DNA of 64,000 nucleotides from Novosphingobium sp. PC22D. Its GTDB lineage: Bacteria; Pseudomonadota; Alphaproteobacteria; Sphingomonadales; Sphingomonadaceae. Below the pieces are notes generated by a model. It was given only the letters and a program-made list of their open reading frames with translations. It searched no databases and was not told the origin of the DNA. Made by a program: the position numbers and the translations under genes. Shown here piece after piece: positions 27,079 through 36,074 of the stretch. Position 1 is the first letter of the stretch. Each line of letters begins with the position of its first letter. The stretch spans positions 124,001 through 188,000 of the forward strand of contig NZ_MWMO01000007.1 in the NCBI RefSeq assembly GCF_002556635.1, read 5' to 3'.

Positions 27079-27513
27079 CTACTTGTCGAACTGCGCGAAC
27101 TGTTCGTTGCCGACGAAGCCGAACTTGGTGACGTTCGACTTCTTGATCACGTTCAGGGTCTTCGCCGAGAGATCGTAGCTCGCCTGCGGATCGGGCTGGA
27201 ACTGAAGTTCGGGCTCGACCGGATAGGTCAGCGATTCCTGGAGGAGCGACAGAAGCGTCGGTCCGTCGATCGGGTTGCCGTTCCACAGAATCTGGTTGTC
27301 CGGAGTGAGGACGACCTTGTTCTTGATCGGATCCACCGGCGGAGGCGGCGTATCCGGGGGATTGGCCACCGGAAGGTCGATGTCGATCGAGTGGGTCGCG
27401 ACCGGGATGGTGATGATGAACATGATGAGAAGAACGAGCATGACGTCGATCAACGGCGTCGTGTTCATCTCCATCATCGGGGCGCCATCATCCTTGCCGC
27501 CTGACATTGCCAT
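27079..27513 (-). CDS. exbD: ExbD-type biopolymer transport protein (second copy)
   Basis: The 144-residue inner-membrane protein has one N-terminal membrane segment (PLIDVMLVLLIMFIITIPV) with the conserved Asp used in proton coupling, and a periplasmic domain of about 100 residues. It is the last gene of the minus-strand operon tonB-exbB-exbD-exbD. The MEMNTTPLIDVMLVLLIMF block is the family signature. It starts 28 bases after the upstream exbD copy. The two copies share the N-terminal segment but little of the periplasmic part, so they are not recent duplicates. Confidence 0.9.
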   Translation of the reverse strand: MAMSGGKDDGAPMMEMNTTPLIDVMLVLLIMFIITIPVATHSIDIDLPVANPPDTPPPPVDPIKNKVVLTPDNQILWNGNPIDGPTLLSLLQESLTYPVEPELQFQPDPQASYDLSAKTLNVIKKSNVTKFGFVGNEQFAQFDK

Positions 27514-27541
27514 GGGGAGTACTCCTGTAACCTAGTCCGTG

Positions 27542-28075
27542 TCAGCCGTTCGGATCGACCGGATTCGAGATGAAGCCGACGGTCGGGTAGCCCGAGATCT
27601 GCACGTTGTAGATGGCGCCCGCGACGCAGCGCCACGGCGCGTCGACGTCACCGCGAATGTGCACCTGCGGAATGGCGTCCGGATTGGCCTTGAGGGCCTC
27701 GGGGCCGCCTTCGCGCTTGACGATGGCATCGAGCCGCTTGAACGCCTGATCGCGCAGTTCCTCGGCATCGACCGGGGTGACGTTGTTGAAATAGACGCGG
27801 CATTCGCCGTTGCGCGAGGCACCTGCATAACCAGGCTCGCCGGCGCTGCGGCCTGCGTCGTCGGTCGTGGTGACCGTCAGCAGCAGGTTTTCCACCTTGT
27901 CCTTCGATTCGACGGATTCGATGATCGGGATGCGCAGCTTCTCGATCGTCTGAATCGCGACGGGGACCGCGATGAGGAAGATGATGAGGAGCACCAGCAT
28001 GACGTCGACGAGCGGCGTCGTGTTGATGTCGGACATCGGTGTTTCGTCACCGCCCCCGCCCGTGGATATCGCCAT
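27542..28075 (-). CDS. exbD: ExbD-type biopolymer transport protein (first copy)
   Basis: The 177-residue protein has the ExbD block DINTTPLVDVMLVLLIIFLI with the coupling Asp, and a longer periplasmic part than the second copy. That part carries two extra cysteines (ECRVYF and PWRCVAGAI) that could form a disulfide. Two ExbD genes downstream of exbB are common in sphingomonads, which use many TonB-dependent receptors. A strong hairpin separates it from exbB. Confidence 0.9.
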   Translation of the reverse strand: MAISTGGGGDETPMSDINTTPLVDVMLVLLIIFLIAVPVAIQTIEKLRIPIIESVESKDKVENLLLTVTTTDDAGRSAGEPGYAGASRNGECRVYFNNVTPVDAEELRDQAFKRLDAIVKREGGPEALKANPDAIPQVHIRGDVDAPWRCVAGAIYNVQISGYPTVGFISNPVDPNG

Positions 28076-28156
28076 AGTCGTAGTATCCTAATTCTTGGAA
28101 ACCAGTCCGGGGAGAGGGCGACGGGCACGCATGCTCGGCCCGCCGCTTTGAACCCC

Positions 28157-28188
28157 AGCGCCGTCCGGGCGGAATCCCGGCCGGCGCT
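28157..28188 (-). other. Stem-loop between exbB and exbD
   Basis: AGCGCCG-T-CCGGG (28157-28169) pairs CCCGG-C-CGGCGCT (28176-28188) with one mismatch and a six-base loop, in the gap between exbB and exbD. There is no T-tract on the minus strand. It may slow transcription or protect the upstream mRNA, giving more ExbB than ExbD. Confidence 0.5.
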
Positions 28189-28197
28189 CGTGCTACC

Positions 28198-28980
28198 TTA
28201 CGGCTTCGCGGGAGCGGCCGGCTTGGCCGGAGCAGCAGCAGGCTTCTTGGCGGCCGGAGCCGGCGCCGTCGCGACGGCGGGCTTGACGGCGCCGCGCGAG
28301 GTGATGTTGGCCAGCACTTCGCTCGAGAAACCGGTGAGCAGCTCGGCGATGCGCTTGTTGCGGCTCTGCAGGTAGTTGTAGGCGAGCACCGCGGGAACCG
28401 CGACGAGCAGGCCGAGCGCGGTCATGATGAGCGCCTCACCGACCGGACCCGCGACCTTGTCGATCGAGGCCGAACCGGCGAGACCGATCGCGATCAGCGC
28501 GCGGTAGATGCCGACGACGGTACCGAACAGGCCGATGAACGGCGCGGTCGCGCCGACGGTGGCGAGAAACGGCAGACCCGAAGCGAGACGCGCGTTGATG
28601 GTCGCTTCCGAGCGGGCCAGCGAGCTGTGCATCCAGTCGTGGGCCTCGAGCGCGTCGGTCATCTTGGCGTGCTGCTCCTCGGCGGCGAGACCGTCGTCGA
28701 CGATCTGGCGCCAGGCGCTGTTCTTGTCGAGCTTGGTGGCGCCTTCGCGCAGCGTCGGGGCCTTCCACAGGCTCGTGCGGGTGGCGCCGTACTGGCGCAG
28801 GATCTTCGACTGTTCGAACCACTTGGTGAACAGGATGTAGAACGATCCGAAGGACATGATGCCCAGGATGATGACCGTGGCATAGGCGATGAAGCCGCCC
28901 TGTTCGAGTGCTTCGGCGAAACCGAATTTGTTCTGCGGCGCGCCTTCGGCGGCGGCGGCAAGGATTTCTACGATAAGCAT
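28198..28980 (-). CDS. exbB: ExbB/TolQ proton-channel family protein
   Basis: The 260-residue inner-membrane protein has three membrane segments: near residues 25-50 (GFIAYATVIILGIMSFGSFY), about 140-170 (PFLATVGATAPFIGLFGTVVG) and about 190-215 (EALIMTALGLLVAVPAVLAYN). The last two carry family signatures. It forms the stator that couples proton flow to TonB. The C-terminus is an unusual Ala/Pro/Lys-rich tail of about 30 residues. It is 69 bases after tonB in the same operon. Confidence 0.92.
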   Translation of the reverse strand: MLIVEILAAAAEGAPQNKFGFAEALEQGGFIAYATVIILGIMSFGSFYILFTKWFEQSKILRQYGATRTSLWKAPTLREGATKLDKNSAWRQIVDDGLAAEEQHAKMTDALEAHDWMHSSLARSEATINARLASGLPFLATVGATAPFIGLFGTVVGIYRALIAIGLAGSASIDKVAGPVGEALIMTALGLLVAVPAVLAYNYLQSRNKRIAELLTGFSSEVLANITSRGAVKPAVATAPAPAAKKPAAAPAKPAAPAKP

Positions 28981-29049
28981 GCGATAGGTCCTCTCAAGAA
29001 AAGGTAGCAGAACGGGAGGCTGCCCCGGACCGGACAGCCTCCAGAGAGA

Positions 29050-29712
29050 TCAATCCGGAATCACCCATCGGATCCGGTTCGAGTATGTGCTTTGGACTTC
29101 CTGGCCGTTCTCAAGCGCAGGCTTGAAACGCGCGCGGCGAGACACGTTCTTGCACGTCGCTTCATCAAGGTCGGCGTGGCCGCTCGAACTCGTGATGACG
29201 CAATCGACGACGCGCCCGTTCGTCCCGACCGTGACGCGGAACCCGGTGGTTCCGGCACGCTCCTCGCGCAGGGCGCGCGAAGGATAGTCGTTGGTGGTCG
29301 CCCAGTCGCCGGGGTTGTTGCGCGGCTCGGGCGCACGCGTCGGCCCCTTCGGGGGCGGCGGAGCCGGAGGCGGCGCAACCGGCGCGGCCGGCAACGCGAT
29401 CACGGGCGCCGGCGGCGGTGCAACGGAGACCGTGTTGATTGGCGGCGGCTTGGTTGCCACGTTGATCTTCACGGGCGGTGCGACCGGCGGCGGCGGCGCC
29501 TCAACCTTCGGTTGCTCCGGCGGCGGGGGCGGCGGTTCTTCCTTCTTCACTTCTTCCTTGATGTCGACGGTCGTCACCTTGTTGATCACCTTCTTCGCCG
29601 CTTCGTAGGCGAGGCCGGTGACGAGCGCGTAGAGCAGGAAGACGTGGAGCAGAAGAACGACTATGAAAGCGGTAAGCTTGTTGCCGCTCATCTTCTGGTC
29701 AGCGTAGGCCAT
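29050..29712 (-). CDS. tonB: TonB energy-transducing protein
   Basis: The 220-residue protein has one N-terminal membrane anchor (LTAFIVVLLLHVFLLYALV, with the SxxxH-type His), a long Pro/Lys/Glu-rich periplasmic spacer (about 60-130), and a C-terminal TonB domain (YPSRALREERAGTTGFRVTVG...RRARFKPALENGQEV). It passes energy from ExbB/ExbD to outer-membrane receptors. It is the first gene of the operon. No Fur-type box could be identified in the upstream gap, so its control is unknown. Confidence 0.93.
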   Translation of the reverse strand: MAYADQKMSGNKLTAFIVVLLLHVFLLYALVTGLAYEAAKKVINKVTTVDIKEEVKKEEPPPPPPEQPKVEAPPPPVAPPVKINVATKPPPINTVSVAPPPAPVIALPAAPVAPPPAPPPPKGPTRAPEPRNNPGDWATTNDYPSRALREERAGTTGFRVTVGTNGRVVDCVITSSSGHADLDEATCKNVSRRARFKPALENGQEVQSTYSNRIRWVIPD

Positions 29713-30064
29713 TCAGTCGCGTCACTCCATCACTAAACTGCCACGGGGCAAGCCCCGGAACCGCACGATCCGGACGTGGTGCGTCAGGACCATGACGAAA
29801 CCCATTTTTGTCCACCCTGACGGCTGACGAATTGCCTTGGAGATAGCTGGCGCCACTCGGCAAAACGTGGGGCGCTTATCGTTGTGTCACCCCGATTTGG
29901 CGCAATCCTTAGCGAGGGCATCGCAACCGTGCAACGCCTTATCGCCCTTTCGGGGGTTAACCAATGATTCAGACGCGCCGCAGTGGAATGAGCGAGGCGT
30001 GATTTTGAGCTGATTGCCCGACGCGGTAATACGCGGTCATAGCGATGCTTAGGAGAATTTGGGA
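29713..30064. promoter_or_regulatory. 352-base divergent gap between tonB and a secreted protein gene
   Basis: No gene is seen here. On the plus strand TTGAGC (30005-30010), 16 bases, then TAATAC (30027-30032) is a plausible promoter for the next gene, with AGGAGA at 30051-30056 nine bases or so before its ATG. It overlaps an imperfect tandem repeat ACGCGGTAAT/ACGCGGTCAT (30021-30040). The tonB promoter must also be here but could not be placed. Confidence 0.4.
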
Positions 30065-30907
30065 ATGCCATCAGCAAGGCGCAAGCGGGCCCTGATCTTG
30101 ATAGCTTGCGGCGCGCTCGTCGCGCCGGTCGTGGCGGCGCAACCGGTGGCTCCGGCGGCGTCCGGGCCCACTTATGCGGACCTCGTGGATCTGGCCGATT
30201 CGGCGCCGCTGGTAATCAAGGCGAACGTCCGCAAGGCAATCAGGGTGAGGAATGAGCGCGCGCCTGGGCTCGCGCCCGGAACGGGGCGATTCTACGTCGA
30301 GGCGCGGACCGAGGCGCTGCTCGCGGGCAATGCTCCGATCGGCGAATCCCTTGCCTATCTCGTCGACCTTCCCCTCGACGAGCGCGGCAAGGGCCCGTCG
30401 ATCAAGAAGACCAGCGTCCTGCTCTTCGCGCGTCCCGTTCCGGGACGGCACGGTGAGGTGCAGTTGATCAAGCCGGGCGCACAGCTTCCCGCGACTCCCG
30501 CCAACGAACAGCGCGTGCGCGCTCTGCTCACGGCGCTGCTGTCCCTCGACGCCCCGGCGAAGATCACGGGCCTGCGCGAGATGCTCTACGTGCCGGGCAC
30601 GCTCGCGGGCGAGGGCGAAACGCAGATGTTCCTTTCGACCGAGGACCGTTCGGCGGCCTCGATCACGGTCCGCCACGAGCCGGGGCAGGCGCCGCGCTGG
30701 GGCGTGTCCTTTTCCGAGCTCGTCGCCGACGTCGCCAATCCGCCGAAGCCAGGGACGCTCGAATGGTATCGCCTCGCGTGCTTCCTGCCCGCCACGCCGC
30801 CGCCGGGGGCCAATCTTTCGCAAGGCGTGACGGCGCGACGCCAGGCCGAAGAGGACTATCGCACGGTGATGCGCGCGCTCGGGCCCTGCCAGCGCACGAT
30901 GAACTGA
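30065..30907 (+). CDS. Exported protein of unknown function
   Basis: I do not recognise this 280-residue protein. It has a signal peptide (RALILIACGALVAPVVAA) and a mature region that starts TYADLVDLADSAPLVIKANVRKA. It contains two cysteines near the C-terminus (ACFLPATPP and GPCQRT). The start at 30065 follows AGGAGA. The downstream gene, homoserine dehydrogenase, is 110 bases away and probably has its own promoter. Conserved exported proteins of this kind occur in sphingomonads, but the match is from memory and the function is unknown. Confidence 0.7.
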   Translation: MPSARRKRALILIACGALVAPVVAAQPVAPAASGPTYADLVDLADSAPLVIKANVRKAIRVRNERAPGLAPGTGRFYVEARTEALLAGNAPIGESLAYLVDLPLDERGKGPSIKKTSVLLFARPVPGRHGEVQLIKPGAQLPATPANEQRVRALLTALLSLDAPAKITGLREMLYVPGTLAGEGETQMFLSTEDRSAASITVRHEPGQAPRWGVSFSELVADVANPPKPGTLEWYRLACFLPATPPPGANLSQGVTARRQAEEDYRTVMRALGPCQRTMN

Positions 30908-31016
30908 CGGCCGCCGGCCCGCGGCCGGGGGGCCGCCGCAGTTCTCGCGGGCCCGTGCGAAGCCTCTGGCCTTTCGCCGACCGCTCGCCTAGGGCGCGCT
31001 GCCGGAAAGGAATGAC

Positions 31017-32324
31017 ATGGCTGAACCGCTCAGAATCGCGCTCGCAGGGCTCGGGACCGTCGGCTCCGGAGTGATCCGGCTGATCGAGACCAATTCGGAA
31101 TTGATCGCCAGGCGGGCGCGCAGGCCGATTCGCATCACCGCGGTGAGCGCACGCGACCGCAGCAAGGATCGCGGCGTCGACCTGTCGTCCTACGTGTGGG
31201 ACGACGATCCCACCAAGCTCGGCCAGCGCGAGGACGTCGACGTCGTTGTCGAACTCGTGGGCGGGTCGGACGGTCCGGCGCTCACGCTGGCGCGCAACAC
31301 GATCGCGGCGGGCAAGTCGCTGGTCACGGCGAACAAGGCGATGATCGCGCACCACGGGCTCGAACTCGCCGCCGCGGCCGAGGACGCCGACGTCGCGCTC
31401 AAGTTCGAGGCGGCGGTCGCGGGCGGCATTCCGGTGATCAAGGGGCTGAGCGAGGGCGCGGCGGCCAACCAGATCGACCGCGTCTATGGAATCCTCAACG
31501 GCACCTGCAATTACATCCTCTCGCAGATGGAAGATACCGGGGCCGCTTTCGGCGACGTGCTCGCCGAGGCGCAGCGGCTCGGCTACGCCGAGGCCGATCC
31601 CACCTTCGACGTCGAGGGGATCGATGCCGCGCACAAGCTGTCGATTCTCGCGTCGATCGCGTTCGGCACGCAGTTGCGCTTCGATGCTGTCGAGACCAGC
31701 GGCATTTCGCGAATCATGTCGGTCGACATCGAGCAGGCGCGCGCGCTCGGCTACGTCATTCGCCTGATCGGGCTCGCCGAAGCGGGCTCGCGCGTGGGCG
31801 TGCCTGGTCTGTTCCAGCGCGTGCGCCCGCATCTCGTGCCGGTCGACCACCCGCTGGCGCACGTCGACGGCGCGACCAACGCGGTCGTCGCCGAGGGTAA
31901 CTTCATGGGCCGGCTGCTGTTCCAGGGTCCCGGCGCGGGCGACGGTCCGACCGCGAGCGCGGTCGTCGCCGACCTGATCGACATCGCGCGCGGCGAATGG
32001 GGCGTGGGCTTCTCGATGCCGGCGGCCGAGCTGCGCGAGATGGCGCCGGCGGACAGCGGCATGCGGCGCGGGCGGGCCTATATCCGCTTCATCGTGCCCG
32101 ACCGCCCTGGCGTGCTTGCCGACATCACCGCGGCCATGCGCGACGCCTCGGTCTCGATCGAGAGCATGATCCAGAAGGCGCGCGACGACCAGACCGGCGA
32201 AGTCATGCTCGCGCTCGTGACTCACGAAGGCCCCGAATCGGCGGTCGACGAGGCACTGCGCGTGCTCGAAGGCTCCGACAGCCTGACCGCCCCGCCGCTG
32301 GTGCTCACGATCATCGGCACCTGA
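31017..32324 (+). CDS. hom: Homoserine dehydrogenase
   Basis: The 435-residue enzyme reduces aspartate semialdehyde to homoserine, the branch to threonine and methionine. It has an N-terminal NAD(P)-binding GLGTVGSG, the catalytic block NGTCNYILSQMEDTGAAF...AQRLGYAEADPTFD, and a C-terminal ACT domain (about 355-430: YIRFIVPDRPGVLADITAAM) for feedback control by threonine. The length is typical of monofunctional enzymes. It stands alone, with no aspartate kinase next to it. Confidence 0.95.
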   Translation: MAEPLRIALAGLGTVGSGVIRLIETNSELIARRARRPIRITAVSARDRSKDRGVDLSSYVWDDDPTKLGQREDVDVVVELVGGSDGPALTLARNTIAAGKSLVTANKAMIAHHGLELAAAAEDADVALKFEAAVAGGIPVIKGLSEGAAANQIDRVYGILNGTCNYILSQMEDTGAAFGDVLAEAQRLGYAEADPTFDVEGIDAAHKLSILASIAFGTQLRFDAVETSGISRIMSVDIEQARALGYVIRLIGLAEAGSRVGVPGLFQRVRPHLVPVDHPLAHVDGATNAVVAEGNFMGRLLFQGPGAGDGPTASAVVADLIDIARGEWGVGFSMPAAELREMAPADSGMRRGRAYIRFIVPDRPGVLADITAAMRDASVSIESMIQKARDDQTGEVMLALVTHEGPESAVDEALRVLEGSDSLTAPPLVLTIIGT

Positions 32325-32372
32325 GGCGGGGGCCGCTTTGCCGGTTTGGCGATCGACGAGGACTCGCAGTGC

Positions 32373-32831
32373 TCAGTCCCCGCGTTTCACGCCCCGGGCG
32401 ATGAGGTCGGCGTCGGAGCCGGCGGGCGCCTCGGGAATCGATTCGAGATCGACGAAGTAGGCCGGGCCCTTCGGACAAGGCGGCACGAAGCAGCCGCGCG
32501 CGGCGGTCACCCCGGGATACTTCGGCTCGAGGTCGGGCGGGCGGATCGATCCGTCATCGAGCGCCTGCGAGGAGAGCGGATCGACCTCGCTCGTCGACTT
32601 CGCGCGGAACTTGCTGTCGTCCTGCGCGCAGACCACGATCTCGCCGCTCGCGGCGCGCTCGTAGCACTGCGCGCGCGAGCGCTGGGTCGAATAGGCGCTC
32701 TGCGAGCGCAACATCATTTCGGCGATTTCGCTGTCGCTCCTGGCGGCTTCCTGAGCGTGGGCGGTGCCCGAAACGGCCAGGGCGGCGGCAGAGGCGGCAA
32801 TGAAAACCGCGCAGCTTCTCGACAATTTCAT
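32373..32831 (-). CDS. Small exported hypothetical protein
   Basis: I do not recognise this 152-residue protein. It has a signal peptide (SRSCAVFIAASAAALAVSG, cleavage near AHA) and a mature part with cysteines at QCYERAASGEIVVCAQDD and RGCFVPPCPKGP, which suggests disulfides in the periplasm. It converges on hom with about 48 bases between stops and is divergent from glpX. Confidence 0.75.
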   Translation of the reverse strand: MKLSRSCAVFIAASAAALAVSGTAHAQEAARSDSEIAEMMLRSQSAYSTQRSRAQCYERAASGEIVVCAQDDSKFRAKSTSEVDPLSSQALDDGSIRPPDLEPKYPGVTAARGCFVPPCPKGPAYFVDLESIPEAPAGSDADLIARGVKRGD

Positions 32832-32889
32832 TTCCCCTGTCTAAGCGCTGGCGTCGAACCTTCCTTCCGCCGCTTAATCCGGACTGAAC

Positions 32890-33888
32890 ATGACCAATAG
32901 CTCGACTCCAGCAAGCAAGGTACTCGATCGCGTTCTCGTCCTCGAAATGGTTCGGGTCACGGAAGCCGCCGCGATCGCCGCATCACACCTCATCGGACGC
33001 GGCGACGAGAAGGCGGCCGATCATGCAGCGGTCGAAGCGATGCGCAAGGCCTTTGACGAACTCGAGATCGACGGCACCGTCGTGATCGGCGAAGGCGAGC
33101 GCGACGAGGCGCCGATGCTGTTCATCGGCGAGAAGGTCGGCGGCGCGATCGGCAGCGGGCCCAAGATCGACATCGCGCTCGATCCGCTCGAAGGCACGAC
33201 GATCACCGCCAAGGCCGGCCCGAACGCGCTCGCGGTGCTTGCCGCGGCCGAGGAAGGCTGCCTGCTCAACGCGCCCGACGTCTATATGGAGAAGCTCGCG
33301 GTCGGCCCCGGCTATCCCGAAGGCGTGATCGACTTGTCGAAGTCGCCCACCGAGAACGTCCAGGCGGTGGCCAAGGCCAAGGGCGTCGAGCCCAGCGAGA
33401 TCATCGTCTGCGTGCTCGATCGCCCGCGTCACGCCGATCTCATCGAGGAACTGCGCGGCATCGGTTGCGGCATCCAGCTCATTCCCGACGGCGACGTCGC
33501 CGGCGTGATCGCGGTGACCGACGAGAACACCACGATCGACATCTACATGGGATCGGGCGGCGCGCCCGAGGGCGTGCTCGCCGCGGCGGCGCTGCGCTGC
33601 GTGGGCGGCCAGATCCAGGGCCGCCTGCTGTTCCGCAACGATGACGAGCGCGCCCGCGCGCGCAAGTGGGGCATCGAGGATCTCGACAAGATCTATACCC
33701 TGGGCGAACTGGCCAAGGGCGACTGCATCTTCGCGGCGACCGGCGTCACCAACGGCTCGCTGCTCGACGGCGTCAAGCACTTCAAGGGCGGCAAGATGAC
33801 CACCCAGAGCGTTGTCATGCGCGCCAGCTCGGGCACCGTGCGCTGGATCAGGGGCGAGCATCTGCGCGGCGAGACCGGCGGCGACTGA
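32890..33888 (+). CDS. glpX: Class II fructose-1,6-bisphosphatase (GlpX)
   Basis: The 332-residue enzyme removes the 1-phosphate of fructose 1,6-bisphosphate in gluconeogenesis, and in some bacteria also acts on sedoheptulose bisphosphate. Metal- and substrate-binding motifs are visible: GEGERDEAPMLFIGEKVG, ALDPLEGTTI, GSGGAPEGVLAAAALRC and the C-terminal HFKGGKMTTQSVVMR. It follows the divergent small exported protein, with its own upstream region. Confidence 0.95.
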   Translation: MTNSSTPASKVLDRVLVLEMVRVTEAAAIAASHLIGRGDEKAADHAAVEAMRKAFDELEIDGTVVIGEGERDEAPMLFIGEKVGGAIGSGPKIDIALDPLEGTTITAKAGPNALAVLAAAEEGCLLNAPDVYMEKLAVGPGYPEGVIDLSKSPTENVQAVAKAKGVEPSEIIVCVLDRPRHADLIEELRGIGCGIQLIPDGDVAGVIAVTDENTTIDIYMGSGGAPEGVLAAAALRCVGGQIQGRLLFRNDDERARARKWGIEDLDKIYTLGELAKGDCIFAATGVTNGSLLDGVKHFKGGKMTTQSVVMRASSGTVRWIRGEHLRGETGGD

Positions 33889-33976
33889 CGCCGTTGATAA
33901 GCCGCGCGGCTTGTATTGCAATTGGATGATCGTTGGCTAGACGCGGGTCGCGACAGACGACGCGCGGGGATTCGCC

Positions 33977-34912
33977 ATGAAAATCTTGTCCGGGAACAGC
34001 AACCTGCCTCTTGCCAGGGCTGTCGCGGGATACCTTGAACTGCCGCTCACCGACGTGAGCGTGCGGCGTTTCGCCGATGAGGAAGTCTTCGTCGAGATTC
34101 ACGAGAACGTGCGTGGCGAGGATGTCTTCGTGGTTCAGCCCACGAGTTTCCCCGCGAACGACAATCTCATGGAACTGCTGATCTGCATCGACGCGCTGCG
34201 GCGCGCCTCGGCCAAACGGATCACCGCCGTGGTTCCCTATTTCGGCTATGCCCGGCAGGACCGCAAACCCGGCCCGCGCACGCCGATCTCGGCCAAGCTG
34301 GTGGCGAACCTGATCACCGAGGCGGGGGCCGACCGCGTGCTGTCGGTCGATCTTCACGCCGGGCAGATCCAGGGTTTCTTCGACATTCCCACCGACAACC
34401 TGTTCGCCGCGCCGGTCATGGCCGCCGATATCCAGGCGCGGCTCGGCGGGCAGAACCTGACCGTGGTCTCGCCCGACGTCGGGGGCGTGGTGCGCGCGCG
34501 CGCGCTGGCCAAGCGGCTCGACAACGCGCCGCTCGCGATCGTCGACAAGCGGCGCGACCGGCCCGGCCAGTCCGAGGTGATGAACATCATCGGCGAGGTC
34601 GAGGGCCGCGCCTGCATCCTGATCGACGACATCATCGATTCGGGCGGGACGCTGTGCAACGCGGCGCAGGCATTGCTCGACGAGGGCGCGACCAGCGTGA
34701 CCGCCTATATCAGCCACGGCGTGCTTTCGGGCGGTGCGGTGGCGCGGGTGGCCAAGTCGGCGCTCAAGGAACTGGTGATCACCGATTCGATCCTGCCGAG
34801 CGATGCCGCGCGCGATTGCGACAAGATCCGCATCCTCACCATCGCGCCGCTGCTCGGCGAGGCGATTCGCCGGATCGCGGACGAAAGTTCGGTCTCGAGC
34901 CTGTTCGACTGA
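33977..34912 (+). CDS. prs: Ribose-phosphate pyrophosphokinase
   Basis: The 311-residue enzyme transfers pyrophosphate from ATP to ribose 5-phosphate, giving PRPP for purine, pyrimidine, histidine and tryptophan synthesis. The flexible-loop and metal-binding blocks ([34 protein letters not shown]) and the C-terminal PRPP-binding motif ([13 protein letters not shown]) are intact. The start ATG follows a GGGGATTC-type site. Confidence 0.95.
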   Translation: MKILSGNSNLPLARAVAGYLELPLTDVSVRRFADEEVFVEIHENVRGEDVFVVQPTSFPANDNLMELLICIDALRRASAKRITAVVPYFGYARQDRKPGPRTPISAKLVANLITEAGADRVLSVDLHAGQIQGFFDIPTDNLFAAPVMAADIQARLGGQNLTVVSPDVGGVVRARALAKRLDNAPLAIVDKRRDRPGQSEVMNIIGEVEGRACILIDDIIDSGGTLCNAAQALLDEGATSVTAYISHGVLSGGAVARVAKSALKELVITDSILPSDAARDCDKIRILTIAPLLGEAIRRIADESSVSSLFD

Positions 34913-34956
34913 CCTCCCGCCGTCCGGCGCGAGCGATCCGGGCCTTTTTGCCGAAC

Positions 34957-35907
34957 CTACTGCCAGGGGCGCGGCTTGCCCGGTTCCAGCCGCTTGAGGA
35001 ACTCGAGCCGCCGTGCCTGTCGCAACTCCAGCGCGAGCGTCATCAGCGGTTGCGGCGTCTCGGTGAACTGGCGGGGGGACATTCCGAACAGTTCGGCGAA
35101 CTCGCGCAGGAAATGGCTGTCGTCGTAGTAGCGCAGCGAAAGCTCCTCGCTCTCGGCGCCGTCGGCGACGCCGCGCAGATAGCTCGCCATGTCGAGCGCG
35201 CGTGCTCGGCGCAGCACTTGCTTGGGCGGCAAGCCGAAGTCGCGCTTGATGATCCGCTCCAGCTTGCGCAGGTCGACGCCGCATTCGGCCGCCGCCTGTT
35301 TGACCGAGATCGCGGGGTTCGAAAGCGTCAGCCCCTCGAAGCTCGCGGTGACCGGATCGGGGACCGGCCACCCCATCTTCTCGGTGCGGATACGGAAGAG
35401 CGATTCGATGCGCCGGCACCAATCCTCGGGGGCGGCATCGGGGGCGAAGGTGTCGATGACGGCCTTATCGTCCGGCGAGACTATCTCGACCGGCGCGATC
35501 CGGTCCAGATAGTCGCCCAGGCGCGGCCCCTTGAGCGAGGTGCAGGCTCCGGGCCTGATCGCGATGCCGACGCCGGCGACGTTTCCTCGCATGCTGTATT
35601 TCATGCGCCGGCTCTGCGGGCCGAAGAACAGGGCGCTGCGGCCGAACGCTATTTCTCCGTCGATGGTTTCGGCCTGTGCCTGGCCGCTGAACATGATCCG
35701 CACGAACGCGGTGTCGTTGAGCAGGCCGCAGCGCAGCACATGGCCGGGTTTGACGTCGAACTTGATGACGTAGATCCGCGCGATCCAGGGAGCGAGGTCT
35801 GCCGCCGGGGCGCGGTTGTACGACAGCGGCTGTCCATCGCGTGTTTGCACGACGGATCGCGTAACCGCCGGATCGACCGCCGGAACCCCATTCCGTTGCC
35901 TCTGCAT
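34957..35907 (-). CDS. AraC-family transcriptional regulator
   Basis: The 316-residue protein has an unassigned N-terminal sensor domain and a C-terminal AraC-type double helix-turn-helix (about residues 205-290; ISVKQAAAECGVDLRKLERIIKRDFGLPPK and YYDDSHFLREFAELFGMSPRQF). The start at 35907 sits behind AGGGG on the minus strand; the frame continues to 36033 without a credible site. It is divergent from the inositol-monophosphatase-like gene across an AT-richer gap holding two hairpins. Its ligand and targets are unknown. Confidence 0.85.
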   Translation of the reverse strand: MQRQRNGVPAVDPAVTRSVVQTRDGQPLSYNRAPAADLAPWIARIYVIKFDVKPGHVLRCGLLNDTAFVRIMFSGQAQAETIDGEIAFGRSALFFGPQSRRMKYSMRGNVAGVGIAIRPGACTSLKGPRLGDYLDRIAPVEIVSPDDKAVIDTFAPDAAPEDWCRRIESLFRIRTEKMGWPVPDPVTASFEGLTLSNPAISVKQAAAECGVDLRKLERIIKRDFGLPPKQVLRRARALDMASYLRGVADGAESEELSLRYYDDSHFLREFAELFGMSPRQFTETPQPLMTLALELRQARRLEFLKRLEPGKPRPWQ

Positions 35908-35995
35908 TTTGCCCCTGAGATGCCCCTTCGTTATTCCGGTACGGTGCTTTCGGCGCGAACGCCAAGAGGGTTCAAAACCATAAGCGAGGCATTGC

Positions 35996-36033
35996 ACCTG
36001 AATTTTTTTACAGGTTGGTCCGGCGAAGACCAA
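35996..36033. promoter_or_regulatory. Two inverted repeats in the AraC-hisN divergent gap
   Basis: ACCTG (35996-36000) and CAGGT (36011-36015) surround an A/T-only decamer, and TTGGTC (36015-36020) pairs GACCAA (36028-36033) immediately after. They lie between the two divergent starts and could be operator elements for the AraC protein or a divergent promoter. Confidence 0.35.
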
Positions 36034-36074
36034 TTGCTTGACCCGGGTTCGGCGGTCGGGCCAAGAAAAACACC

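Noticed and set aside
29784..30077. 97-codon minus-strand frame in the tonB gap
   Set aside because: There is no ribosome-binding site and no motif, and the region more likely holds promoters.
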